The notes under the pieces: generated by a model
Databases searched by the model: none
Seen by the model: only the letters and a program-made list of their open reading frames with translations
What the model was told of the DNA's origin: nothing
Shown here: positions 1-7,887 of the stretch, one piece after another
Position numbering within the stretch: the stretch's first letter is position 1
Layout: every line of letters begins with the position of its first letter
Assembly (NCBI GenBank): GCA_041748075.1
Contig: JBGTDX010000097.1
Span: forward strand, 1-35,630
DNA from: JBGSYJ01 sp041748075
Lineage (GTDB): Bacteria; Acidobacteriota; Thermoanaerobaculia; Gp7-AA8
DNA: 35,630 bases
Direction of reading: 5' to 3'
Translations under genes and position numbers: made by a program

Positions 1-80
1 GGTCTTCCGGGACCATGCTCGGGAACGGGCTCGTACTGCACACCAACGCCTTGACGGCCTCGACAGGGACCCTCGCCTAG
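1..80 (+). other. Possible C-terminal end of an upstream plus-strand ORF
   Basis: One plus-strand frame is open from the window edge to a TAG at 78-80. It reads a Gly/Thr/Leu-rich tail that includes GNGLVLHTNALTAS. Such a tail could be the last beta-strand of a secreted repeat protein, but 25 codons are too few to identify it. No ribosome site is visible. It could equally be non-coding. Confidence 0.2.
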
Positions 81-87
81 GATACAG

Positions 88-141
88 GTTCATCACCCCT
101 TCACCGGCGCGCCCGCGCCGTTAGCTTGCTCGGGATGACAC
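88..141. repeat. Intergenic repeat, copy 1 (second copy at 5332-5385)
   Basis: The segment starts with GGTTCATCACCCCTTCACC, carries a short GC hairpin (GGCGC...GCGCC), and ends in GGGATGACA. A near-identical segment lies at 5332-5385. The copies differ by small substitutions and indels in the hairpin loop and just after GCCGTTAG. Neither copy contains a reading frame of note, so this looks like a dispersed non-coding repeat. Confidence 0.6.
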
Positions 142-153
142 AAGGGACAGAGC

Positions 154-166
154 CGAGGTATCCTCG
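154..166. promoter_or_regulatory. 13-nt interrupted palindrome just upstream of the GIY-YIG gene
   Basis: CGAGGTATCCTCG consists of 5-nt arms around TAT and ends 5 nt before the ATG at 172. The identical sequence lies 4 nt before the proposed start of the BrnT-like gene at the other end of the window (35216-35228). It could be an operator, or a small hairpin that gates the ribosome site, since GAGG lies in its left arm. Confidence 0.35.
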
Positions 167-171
167 AACTC

Positions 172-474
172 ATGCAGAAGCGCTACTTCGTTTACATTCT
201 GACGAATGCTGGCGGTACCGTTCTCTATGTCGGGTTCACTAACGATCTGTCAGGTCGCGTCGATGAACATGCCGCCGGTTGCGGATCTGCATTCACGAAG
301 AAGTACCGTGTTCATCGACTGCTCTACTTTGAAGAATACGGTGACGTACGGCAGGCGATCGCTCGCGAAAAACAGATCAAGGGTTGGCGTCGCAGCAAGA
401 AGGAAGTGCTCATACGTTCGATGAATCCCAGGCTCGAGAATCTGCGCCCGGCGCTCCAACCGATGCAGGCATGA
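172..474 (+). CDS. GIY-YIG nuclease-domain protein (UPF0213/YhbQ-like)
   Basis: The protein is a single GIY-YIG domain of 100 residues, the usual size for the stand-alone UPF0213/YhbQ group. FVYILTN near residues 6-12 and LYVGFTNDL near 18-26 give the two motif strands. They are followed by the conserved Arg and His of GRVDEH, and a helix with REKQIKGWRRSKK near 65-77 supplies the Glu and basic residues expected. Some relatives cut or nick DNA; most stand-alone members have no established role. The gene is monocistronic, converges with the M16 peptidase gene, and has the CGAGGTATCCTCG palindrome directly before its ATG. No strong Shine-Dalgarno is seen apart from GAGG inside that palindrome. 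The family call is firm; the biological role is unknown. Confidence 0.85.
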   Translation: MQKRYFVYILTNAGGTVLYVGFTNDLSGRVDEHAAGCGSAFTKKYRVHRLLYFEEYGDVRQAIAREKQIKGWRRSKKEVLIRSMNPRLENLRPALQPMQA

Positions 475-556
475 ACGCATAAGTCATCCCGCCCGCACGA
501 CCAGGCTCGGATGACAGAGCGGATGATCTGTGCGCGCCGAGTTGCCGCCAAAACTC

Positions 557-581
557 AAAAAGGGCAGGCCGGAGCCTGCCC
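557..581 (-). terminator. Rho-independent terminator of the M16 peptidase gene
   Basis: Read on the minus strand, an 8-bp GGGCAGGC/GCCTGCCC stem closes a TCCG loop and is followed by five T. The loop with its C-G closing pair is a UNCG-type tetraloop. It lies 24 nt past the M16 stop codon. Confidence 0.75.
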
Positions 582-605
582 CTGAATCACAACAAAAGTA
601 AAGCG

Positions 606-3461
606 CTACTTGGCGAACACCTGTGCGACCGGTGTAATAGTCACTTTTTCCGGCTTGATGTTCAGCTTGCGCGCGCCGATCACCTTGTCCTCTTCGAGCA
701 GCTCGGAAGGTTTGTCGGCGTCGTATTTGATCGGTGAGAACGCATCGGCAACCAGCTGGTCGCGGAGTCCCGCGGCATCTTTGGTGATGATGACGACGGA
801 AAGATCCTTCGCAGACAGGTGCTTTTTGATCGCGGCGTTCACTTCCTCGGACGTGAGCTTCGATACGCGGTCGCGCACGTACGAGGTGAACTCGCCTATG
901 CCGTACCACTGTGAGTCGAGGGCGTAGCCGACTTCCTGATTCTGCGTCGCGGTCAGGAGGAAGACATTCTTCATCAGGTAGTCCCGGGTCGAATCCACCT
1001 GCTCCTGCGTGAGGCCGTTCTCGATCAGCTTTTCGAGCTCGTGCGTGGCGATCCGGAGCGCCATGTGGGCGTTCTCCGGAACGACAGGGCGGATCCAGAC
1101 TTCGAAGATCTGCGCCCGGCGTGCGATGTTTGGATCAGGGAAGAACTGAAACATTCCGCGCGGAAACGCTTCGATGTACGCATAGTCGCCGTAATTCATT
1201 CCGCGCGTCTCGCGGATGCGGTCATACAGATGCGACATCGAGGAGCGATGCTCACCGAGCCACGTGCGCGCGAGCATGAGCGCGGGGTAGTCGGGGTGAG
1301 AGCGCGTTACCTCGATCGGCAGGCCGAACGAGATCGCGGTCGCGATCGTGTCCTTCTCGATGATCTCCACTTCCATGCCGGCCGGACGCTTACCTGCAAC
1401 TGCGACGGGGCTGGACGGGCTCCCGGCCGGAAGCTTCGCCAGCTCGGTCTTCAGGCGTCCGAGGATCTCGTCCGATGCGTCGCCACCGACGGCGATCGCG
1501 AGGTTCGCGCGCGTGTAGTGCTCGGCGATGAATTTCTTCACGTCGTCCAGAGTGATCGAATCGATCCCTGAGACTGTGCCGAGGACGGGATGTCCGTATC
1601 CGGTTCCTCGGAAGATGTTCGTCTGGAGACGCTCTTTTCCGAGCTCCTCTTCGTTGTTGGTGCGGAGGTCCTGAATCAGCGCATTCCGACGGCTGTCTTT
1701 GAGCCTATTGAAGTCCTCCTCTCGGAAGCCCGGCTCGAGCAGCATCGGGAACACCAGGTCAGCGAAACTCGACCAGTTGTCGCGGTGAATGATTCCGGTG
1801 ATCGTCGTCATTTCCTTGTCGACGAGCGCACCGAAGCTGCCGGCGATCGGAAAGAGAGCTTTGTTGATCTCGTCGATCCGCAACTGGCTCGATCCGGCGC
1901 CCGTGATCATTGCGGCCGACAGCGAAGCAAGACCCTCTTTGCCTTTCGGGTCGCGCGCGGAGCCGACATTGAAGAGCATCTTCACGTTCAGCTGGGGAAG
2001 GGCAGACTTCTTCGTCAGCAGTTTCAGGTCCGATCCGGCGCCTGCGCCGGCGGCAGGAGCCGCATACGAGACGAGCGCCGCAGGTTTGCCGATCGCCTCG
2101 GGAAGCGGATCCTTCGCGAGGGTGGTGATGACGAGCCGGTCATCGGTGAAATATTTCACGGCCGCAGCCTGAAGATCCGCGGGTGTGAGCGATTCAAAAA
2201 CACGAAAGACGCGGTTGAGTGTGTCGTACGAGCGCTCGAAGCGGACGTAACGCGCAAGGCTCGAAGCGATCGATTCCGTGTTGTCCAGAGTGCGGGCGAA
2301 CCCGTAACGCGAGTTTGATTTTGCATCCGCCAGACGACGGTCGATCACCGGGGTTGTCCGTGCCTCGGCAAACGTCGCTAGAAGCTGGTCGCGCACGTAA
2401 ACCGCATCCGCCGGATTCTTGACTCTCGCGAATGCCGTCACGAGCGGGGGATCGGCGGAGTCCGGAGCAAATGCGAACAGCTGGTCGACTTTCTGCTCCC
2501 GCTCGACGAGCTTCTTGTAAAGCTCTGAGGTTCCCCCGAAGTAGAGGTTCAGGAGCGTGTTCATCGCGGCGTAGTCCTTGTTCGCATAGGAAAAGGCCGG
2601 GCCGTGAAAGGCAACGCTGACCATCGGTAGAGTGTCCGAGGTCCATGGAACGTGAGCGTAGACGGGACCCTTCGGAGCGGGCTCAACGGGGATGTCGACC
2701 TTGTAGCTGCCGCGCTTCCAGCCGCCCCAGTACTTCTCGATCATCGGGATGACCTGGGCCGGGTCGACGTCACCGGCGACGATGATCGCCGTGTATTCCG
2801 GGCGGTACCAGCGGTCGAAGAACGTCTTCGAGTAGTCGAACTGATTCGGCATGTCTTCGATGTCTTTGATGAAGCCCATCGTGGTGTGCGTGTAGGTGTG
2901 TGTAGTGACCGCGTTGTCGCGCTGCACTTCGAGCAGCTTGCGGATCGGCGTCGCGCTGTTTTTGTTGTACTCCCCGAGAACCGCGCGCGCTTCGGTCTTG
3001 AAAGCCTCGAGCGGATAGTCGAGGTTCTGGAAGCGGTCGGCCTCGATCTTCAGGATCGTGTCGAGGTCCTCTTTCGCGAAGGTGATGTGGTAGTTCGTGA
3101 AGTCGTCGGTCGTGTACGCATTCTGCCGCGCACCGGCCTTCGTCAGAATCTCGTTGTAGACGGCCGGGGGATATTGTTTGGTGCCCCGGAACATCATGTG
3201 CTCGAAGAAGTGAGCGAAGCCGGACTTGCCCGGCTCGACTTCGTTACGCGAACCCGTTTGAACGGGGATCTGAAGCGAGACGATGTTCGGGAAGCCGGTC
3301 GGAACGACGATGACTTTCAGCCCGTTGCTCAGCGTCTTCTCGGTTGCTTTGAAGGGAAGGAGATCGCTGGTGCCCGCGGTGGGCGCGCTCTCTACATGAG
3401 CAGAGGCGATCGACGGGAACATCAGTAGTGCCATGACTGCCGCGAGTGCAATACGAAACAT
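606..3461 (-). CDS. Exported M16-family zinc metallopeptidase (pitrilysin/insulinase-like)
   Basis: This 951-residue protein is a duplicated M16 peptidase, the arrangement of exported family members with four roughly 200-residue subdomains. Residues 1-21 form a signal peptide (hydrophobic run ending in IASA). The inverted zinc motif HFFEH is at 84-88 and the third ligand Glu fits E164 in LGEYNKN, matching HxxEH-x75-E. The second half (near residues 480-940) resembles the inactive partner domain, which lacks the motif. Family members degrade peptides, and this one should act in the periplasm or outside the cell. An ATG six bases upstream (3467) is also in frame, but AAAGG lies the right distance from 3461 and touches the upstream ATG, so 3461 is preferred. 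The gene stands alone and ends at a strong terminator. Confidence 0.93.
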   Translation of the reverse strand: MFRIALAAVMALLMFPSIASAHVESAPTAGTSDLLPFKATEKTLSNGLKVIVVPTGFPNIVSLQIPVQTGSRNEVEPGKSGFAHFFEHMMFRGTKQYPPAVYNEILTKAGARQNAYTTDDFTNYHITFAKEDLDTILKIEADRFQNLDYPLEAFKTEARAVLGEYNKNSATPIRKLLEVQRDNAVTTHTYTHTTMGFIKDIEDMPNQFDYSKTFFDRWYRPEYTAIIVAGDVDPAQVIPMIEKYWGGWKRGSYKVDIPVEPAPKGPVYAHVPWTSDTLPMVSVAFHGPAFSYANKDYAAMNTLLNLYFGGTSELYKKLVEREQKVDQLFAFAPDSADPPLVTAFARVKNPADAVYVRDQLLATFAEARTTPVIDRRLADAKSNSRYGFARTLDNTESIASSLARYVRFERSYDTLNRVFRVFESLTPADLQAAAVKYFTDDRLVITTLAKDPLPEAIGKPAALVSYAAPAAGAGAGSDLKLLTKKSALPQLNVKMLFNVGSARDPKGKEGLASLSAAMITGAGSSQLRIDEINKALFPIAGSFGALVDKEMTTITGIIHRDNWSSFADLVFPMLLEPGFREEDFNRLKDSRRNALIQDLRTNNEEELGKERLQTNIFRGTGYGHPVLGTVSGIDSITLDDVKKFIAEHYTRANLAIAVGGDASDEILGRLKTELAKLPAGSPSSPVAVAGKRPAGMEVEIIEKDTIATAISFGLPIEVTRSHPDYPALMLARTWLGEHRSSMSHLYDRIRETRGMNYGDYAYIEAFPRGMFQFFPDPNIARRAQIFEVWIRPVVPENAHMALRIATHELEKLIENGLTQEQVDSTRDYLMKNVFLLTATQNQEVGYALDSQWYGIGEFTSYVRDRVSKLTSEEVNAAIKKHLSAKDLSVVIITKDAAGLRDQLVADAFSPIKYDADKPSELLEEDKVIGARKLNIKPEKVTITPVAQVFAK

Positions 3462-3590
3462 GGACATCCTTTCTGTTGCCGAGTCCGCACCGCCCCCTGA
3501 CAGGGGAACTGTGACAGGACATCAGGTGGGTTCGAAACCGATGACTCTTCTCTCGAGAAACAGGTGAAGTCGAATCAAAATTCGCGGCGA

Positions 3591-5003
3591 TCAGCGGGAT
3601 CTCGTGTGGAAGTCCGCCACGACGTGAGCCACGCACGCGCTCACGTTCCGCGCAGTCCGGAGATGAAGAAACTCGTTGGGCCCGTGCGCATTGCTGTTCG
3701 GCCCCAGAACTCCGGTGATGAGGAACTGCGCCTCCGGAAAACGTTCTCCCAGCATTCCCATGAAAGGGATCGAGCCCCCCTCACCGTGATAGGCAACTTC
3801 ACGTCCGAAGAACGATTCCGATGCACGGTTCATCGACTGCTCGAGCCATGGATCCGTGACTGGTGCGTTCCAGCCGGTCGCGCCTTTTTCGAAATTGAAC
3901 GTGACATGCGCGCCGTATGGCGGGTCGCTGACGAGCAGGTTCTCGATCTTCTGCTCCGCCTGGTTCGCATCGAGCGTCGGAGGAATCCGGACCGACAGTT
4001 TCAGCGACGTGGCCGGGCGGAGCACGTTGCCCCCCTGAGTCAGGTGAGGAAGTCCCTCCTGGCCGGTGTAGGCAACCATGGGCCGCCACGTCTTGTTCAG
4101 CAGCAGTTCCACGCGGTCACTCGTGACAGGCTGCATGCCGTCGACCCAGGGATAGTGTGACGTCACTGTATCGCCGAGAATCTCGGCGGTTCGCCGGGTC
4201 TCGTCCATGCGGTTCTCAGGGATGTCCGTGTAGAGCCATTCGGGCTTGATCGTGCCGTCCGAGGAATCTTCGAGGCGGTCCAGCAATGCGCGGAGAATCC
4301 GGAAGCTCGAAGGGACGATGCCCGACGCATCGCCCGAGTGCACACCCTCGGTGAGCACCTTCACGGTCAGATCCCCCACGAGCGATCCGCGCAGCGACGT
4401 CGTGCTCCAGAGCTGGTCGTAGTTCCCGCAGCCGCTATCGAGGCAGACGACGAGTCCCGGTGTACCGATCTGCTCAGCGCAGAGCTCGACGTAGTAGGGA
4501 AGGTCGACCGATCCGCTTTCCTCACAGCATTCGATGATCAGTACCAGTCTGCTGTGTGGCACCTTCTGACTCTGAAGCGTTCGAATTGCCGACACGGCAG
4601 CGAAGACCGCGTAGCCGTCGTCAGCGCCACCCCGACCGTAGAGTTTTCCATCGCGAATCACCGGCTTCCACGGGCCGAGATCGTCGTTCCAGCCCACCAT
4701 TGCGGGCTGTTTGTCGAGATGACCGTAGAGCAGCACGGTCTCGTCGCCCTCGCCATCGACTTCGAGCATCAGCAGCGGCGTCCGTCCAGGAGACTCGAAA
4801 ACCGACAGCTTGCTTCTCTCGATCTGCTGACGCTCGACCCAGTCGCGAACCAGTTCGATCGCCTGTTTCATGAAGCCGTTTTTTTCCCAGTCAGGGTCGA
4901 ACAGCGGCGACTGATTCGGAATCTCGATGTAACGCGACAGGGTGGGCATGACTTCGGATTCCCAGAACGCGTCAATCTCTGTTTTTGTGATCTCGGGATT
5001 CAT
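3591..5003 (-). CDS. M20-family metallopeptidase (CNDP-type dipeptidase)
   Basis: The 470-residue protein matches the length and motif order of M20 dipeptidases related to carnosinase/CNDP. LLYGHLDKQPAM carries the first metal ligand (H95) and D97. GRGGADDGYA supplies the bridging Asp (about D128). CCEESGS carries the catalytic Glu pair (E161, E162). NAHGPNEF near the C-terminus holds the last His ligand. The middle (about 210-330) is the lid/dimerisation domain. There is no signal peptide, so it should be cytosolic, hydrolysing dipeptides or small N-acyl amino acids. GAGGA five bases before the ATG supports the start. It lies 129 nt upstream of the M16 gene on the same strand; cotranscription is possible but not shown. 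Confidence 0.92.
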   Translation of the reverse strand: MNPEITKTEIDAFWESEVMPTLSRYIEIPNQSPLFDPDWEKNGFMKQAIELVRDWVERQQIERSKLSVFESPGRTPLLMLEVDGEGDETVLLYGHLDKQPAMVGWNDDLGPWKPVIRDGKLYGRGGADDGYAVFAAVSAIRTLQSQKVPHSRLVLIIECCEESGSVDLPYYVELCAEQIGTPGLVVCLDSGCGNYDQLWSTTSLRGSLVGDLTVKVLTEGVHSGDASGIVPSSFRILRALLDRLEDSSDGTIKPEWLYTDIPENRMDETRRTAEILGDTVTSHYPWVDGMQPVTSDRVELLLNKTWRPMVAYTGQEGLPHLTQGGNVLRPATSLKLSVRIPPTLDANQAEQKIENLLVSDPPYGAHVTFNFEKGATGWNAPVTDPWLEQSMNRASESFFGREVAYHGEGGSIPFMGMLGERFPEAQFLITGVLGPNSNAHGPNEFLHLRTARNVSACVAHVVADFHTRSR

Positions 5004-5226
5004 CAGGGTCCTCTCGAGCTGATATTGTGATTTCGCAGCCCCCGGGCAGCGATACGGCGGAACGAGTGTCGTTGGGGAACCACTGACGGGATGGCGGACT
5101 ACCCAACCCAGCGTCTGTGGCCGGAGGATAACACTCTTCGAGGGGGAAACAGGTAGGCGGACCGAACTGTAACAGTGCCGAGGATGCGTGAACCCGGATC
5201 AACGAGTGGAGAGAGACAACCCTAGT

Positions 5227-5306
5227 GTCATCCTGAGCGAAGCGAAGGATCTCCTGAAGAGGATCGAGCATCGCAAGAAGAGATCCTTCGCTTCGCTCAG
5301 GATGAC
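5227..5306. repeat. 80-nt palindromic intergenic element, copy A
   Basis: Two perfectly complementary 26-nt arms (starting GTCATCCTGAGCGAAGCG) flank a 28-nt centre. The second copy, at 12893-12972, is also exactly 80 nt long and lies in the opposite orientation. The centres differ at only two positions once one is reverse-complemented. The structure is that of a REP/MITE-like hairpin with no coding capacity. I recall similar GTCATCCTGAGCG repeats from other bacterial genomes but cannot check this here. Confidence 0.85.
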
Positions 5307-5331
5307 GTGGCCTCGCTCAGCATGACACGGT

Positions 5332-5385
5332 GGTTCATCACCCCTTCACCGGCGCCCAGCGCCGTTAGGTAGCTTGGGATGACAT
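5332..5385. repeat. Intergenic repeat, copy 2 (first copy at 88-141)
   Basis: It shares GGTTCATCACCCCTTCACC and the GC hairpin with the copy at 88-141 and ends in TTGGGATGACAT. It lies 25 nt from the 80-nt palindromic element, suggesting that such elements accumulate in the same spacer. Confidence 0.6.
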
Positions 5386-5511
5386 CGCGTGAAGTTTTCA
5401 CGCAGTCTTGCGTTCAGGATGACACCGTGGTTCATTGCTCGCCACAATGACCGTCCTGTCATGCGCCGGCTCAGCAGACACGGCCGATCTTAGAAACCAC
5501 TGGAGGAATCC

Positions 5512-6477
5512 ATGCGTGCAATGCGAATTCATGAGACGGGCGGCCCTGAAGTGCTGCGGTGGGAGCAAGTCTCCAGGCCCGAGCCGGCCGCGGGGCAGGT
5601 CAGGGTCCGCGTCCGCGCAGCCGGCGTGAACTTCATCGACATCTATCACCGGAGTGGTCTCTATCCGATGCCCCTCCCGTTCATACCCGGCCAGGAAGGA
5701 GCGGGCGAGGTCGATGTGGTGGGAGAAGGGGTCGAGGAATTCCGCGAAGGCGATCGGGTGGCGTGGGCGTCGATCACAGGCTCCTACGCCGAGTACGCCA
5801 TTGTTCCAGTCGCCAGTCTGGTGAGTCTTCCCGATGACGTCCCATTCGAGCTGGCCGCCGCCGTGATGCTTCAGGGAATGACTGCGCACTATCTGGCCTT
5901 CAGCACGTTCCGGCTGGGCAGGGAGCATCGGTGCCTGATCCATGCGGCGGCCGGCGGAGTGGGGCTGCTTCTGACCCAGATGGCGAAGCGGCAGGGCGCG
6001 ATGGTCATCGGGACGGTCGGTTCGAGCGAGAAGGCCGAGCGCATCCTCGCCGCAGGAGCCGACGCTGCGATCCTTTATCGCGCAGAGGATCCCGCCGACG
6101 GAGTAGCGCGGATCACTGGCAAAGGAAAACTCGACGTCGTCTACGATTCGGTTGGCCAGTCGACGTTCGAGTCGAGTCTCCGCTGCCTCGCTCCCCGTGG
6201 AATGCTGGTCACCTTCGGACAGTCGAGCGGACCGATTCCTCCGGTGAACCTCAGAGTGCTTTCGGCGGGGTCGCTCTATGTGACGCGGCCGAAACTGGGG
6301 GACTACATCGCGACGGCGGAAGAACTGGAATGGCGCGCCGGCGACCTGTTCCGCTGGATCGGCGCTGGAGAGCTGGACGTGAAGATCGACAGCACGTTCC
6401 CACTCGAGCGCGCCGCGGACGCACAGCGCAGGATCGAGTCGAGGGAGAGCTCAGGAAAGATTCTGCTCGAGGTGTGA
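5512..6477 (+). CDS. qor: NAD(P)H:quinone oxidoreductase, MDR superfamily (Qor/zeta-crystallin-like)
   Basis: At 321 residues this is a typical zinc-free medium-chain dehydrogenase/reductase. An N-terminal GroES-like domain contains AAGVNFIDIYHRSGLY near residues 34-49 and PGQEGAGEV, the quinone-reductase pattern. The Rossmann domain begins at AAAGGVGLLLTQMAK with the nucleotide-binding glycines. The structural and catalytic zinc cysteines of alcohol dehydrogenases are absent. The expected reaction is one-electron NADPH-dependent reduction of quinones in the cytosol, although substrates in this family vary widely. GGAGG sits 5 nt before the ATG at 5512; a second in-frame ATG at 5521 is a less likely start. 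The gene converges closely with the pyrophosphatase gene (20 nt apart). Confidence 0.9.
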   Translation: MRAMRIHETGGPEVLRWEQVSRPEPAAGQVRVRVRAAGVNFIDIYHRSGLYPMPLPFIPGQEGAGEVDVVGEGVEEFREGDRVAWASITGSYAEYAIVPVASLVSLPDDVPFELAAAVMLQGMTAHYLAFSTFRLGREHRCLIHAAAGGVGLLLTQMAKRQGAMVIGTVGSSEKAERILAAGADAAILYRAEDPADGVARITGKGKLDVVYDSVGQSTFESSLRCLAPRGMLVTFGQSSGPIPPVNLRVLSAGSLYVTRPKLGDYIATAEELEWRAGDLFRWIGAGELDVKIDSTFPLERAADAQRRIESRESSGKILLEV

Positions 6478-6497
6478 GGGGGACTTCCTTTCTCCGC

Positions 6498-7040
6498 CTA
6501 CTGCGCCCGCAGTTCTTCCCGCATCTGCTCATACAGAGTGATCGCGTCTGCGACGACCCGCAAGGCCTCGGCGCGATCGAGAAATTTCTCCACGACGACG
6601 GCTTTCTTCTCGAGCGATTTGTACTCCTCGAAGAACTTCCTCACTTCCATCATCCGGTGAGGAGGAAGCTCGTAGATCGAGTTGTAGTGAACGTACTCCG
6701 GGTCGTTCGCATGCACGGCGATGATTTTGTCGTCCGCTTCGCCCTGGTCGGTCATCTTCATGACGCCGATCGGTTTTGCGATCATGATCGCCAAAGGAAC
6801 CACGGTTTCCTGTCCGAGGACCAGCACATCCAGGGGGTCATGATCCTCGCAATAGGTCTGCGGGATGAATCCGTAGTTGGCGGGATAGTGCACTGAGCTG
6901 AAGAGCACGCGGTCGACTCGCAGCAGCCCGCTCGGCTTGTCCAGCTCGTACTTGTTCTTCGAGCCTTTGGGCACCTCGATGACCACCGGGACCAGGTAGG
7001 GCGCCTCGTTCCCGAGGTGTACGTCATGCCACGGGTGCAT
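6498..7040 (-). CDS. ppa: Family I inorganic pyrophosphatase
   Basis: The 180-residue protein carries the class I soluble pyrophosphatase signature. YGFIPQT is at 56-62 and the metal-binding EDHDPLDVLVLG follows, with D66, D68 and D71 as the Mg2+ ligands. IEVPKGSKNKYE near 21-32 holds the substrate-binding Lys and Glu, and KIIAVHANDP matches the second acidic cluster. It hydrolyses pyrophosphate to phosphate in the cytosol, pulling biosynthetic reactions forward. The frame is open to an ATG at 7058, but AAGGAG at 7048-7053 lies 7 nt before the ATG at 7040 and overlaps the region of the longer start, so 7040 is chosen. Size and motifs are complete. Confidence 0.96.
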   Translation of the reverse strand: MHPWHDVHLGNEAPYLVPVVIEVPKGSKNKYELDKPSGLLRVDRVLFSSVHYPANYGFIPQTYCEDHDPLDVLVLGQETVVPLAIMIAKPIGVMKMTDQGEADDKIIAVHANDPEYVHYNSIYELPPHRMMEVRKFFEEYKSLEKKAVVVEKFLDRAEALRVVADAITLYEQMREELRAQ

Positions 7041-7082
7041 GGATGAACTCCTTCGCATTCTGAATGATCTCCCGGCCGGGCT

Positions 7083-7091
7083 TGTTATAGT
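7083..7091 (+). promoter_or_regulatory. Extended -10 promoter for pepE
   Basis: TGTTATAGT combines a TG extension with the -10 hexamer TATAGT (7086-7091). Transcription would start near 7098, leaving a leader of about 50 nt before pepE. No good -35 box is seen, as is usual for extended -10 promoters. Confidence 0.4.
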
Positions 7092-7147
7092 GCGGGCGCC
7101 CGGCCAGCCACGATTCTGGCCTGATTATGGCGTAACGAAGGCTCCCG

Positions 7148-7855
7148 ATGACGAAACGTCTCCTTCTGATCAGCAACTCGACCACGCACGGCGGCGGTTA
7201 CCTCGAAGATTGTGCAGATGAGATCCGCGACATTCTGGGTGCTGTGAAGAGAGTTGTTTTTGTTCCTTTCGCTCTGCACGACCGGGATGGTTACACGGCG
7301 CGTGCCCGGGAGGCTTTCGACAGGATGGGTTACGAAGTCGACTCGGTCCACGACAGCCGCGATCCGAAACAGGTGGTCCATTCAGGGGAGGCGTTCTTCG
7401 TCGGCGGTGGTAACACGTTTCGTCTTCTCAACGAGCTCTACAGGAGGGATCTCCTGAAACCGATTTGCGCGGCCGTCGATCGCGGCGCCATTTACATGGG
7501 CAGCAGCGCCGGGTCGAATGTTGCCTGCGTGACCATCAAGACGACGAACGACATGCCGATCGTGCAGCCCCCGAGTTTCGACGCGCTCAACCTGGTTCCC
7601 TTCAATATCAATGCGCATTACGTCGATCCCGATCCCTCCTCGACGCACATGGGAGAGACGAGAGAAACGCGGATCCGGGAGTTTCATGAGATGAATGATC
7701 CGGTCGTGGTCGGACTGAGGGAGGGCGCAATGCTCCGCATCGAGGAGAACTCTGTGGTCCTCGAGGGGACGACCGGAGCGCGCATTTTCCGCAAGGGTTC
7801 CGAACCGGAGGAGTTCGCCCCGGGGTCGAGCCTCGACTTCCTGATGGAGTGGTAA
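7148..7855 (+). CDS. pepE: Peptidase E (alpha-aspartyl dipeptidase, family S51)
   Basis: The 235-residue protein aligns residue for residue with the known PepE triad. The nucleophile S120 lies in GSSAGSN, D135 in TTNDMP and H157 in NAHYVD, the same numbers as in the Salmonella enzyme. FVGGGNTFRLL near 84-94 is the conserved glycine loop, and the fold is class I glutamine-amidotransferase-like. PepE cleaves N-terminal aspartyl dipeptides in the cytosol and helps recycle peptides. There is no signal peptide. The gene reads toward the M1 aminopeptidase gene 32 nt downstream, so the two may be cotranscribed and form a peptide-utilisation pair. An extended -10 promoter lies about 60 nt upstream of the ATG. 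Confidence 0.95.
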   Translation: MTKRLLLISNSTTHGGGYLEDCADEIRDILGAVKRVVFVPFALHDRDGYTARAREAFDRMGYEVDSVHDSRDPKQVVHSGEAFFVGGGNTFRLLNELYRRDLLKPICAAVDRGAIYMGSSAGSNVACVTIKTTNDMPIVQPPSFDALNLVPFNINAHYVDPDPSSTHMGETRETRIREFHEMNDPVVVGLREGAMLRIEENSVVLEGTTGARIFRKGSEPEEFAPGSSLDFLMEW

Positions 7856-7887
7856 GCAGTTCCAAATCTTCGATGAGGTGTTTGACG

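Larger units (their letters stand above)
5004..5511. other. 508-nt intergenic region made largely of dispersed repeats
   Basis: No convincing gene is seen in this spacer between the divergent M20 and quinone-oxidoreductase genes. It holds the 80-nt palindromic element at 5227-5306 and the second repeat at 5332-5385. Short scraps of the same vocabulary, such as GATGACACGGTGGTTCAT, recur around 5322-5340 and 5419-5436 with small differences. Promoters for both flanking genes must lie here, but none stands out. Confidence 0.5.

Noticed and set aside
2652..3428. Plus-strand 258-codon frame within the M16 gene
   Set aside because: Antisense to the active-site region of the M16 peptidase; composition is typical of a shadow frame.
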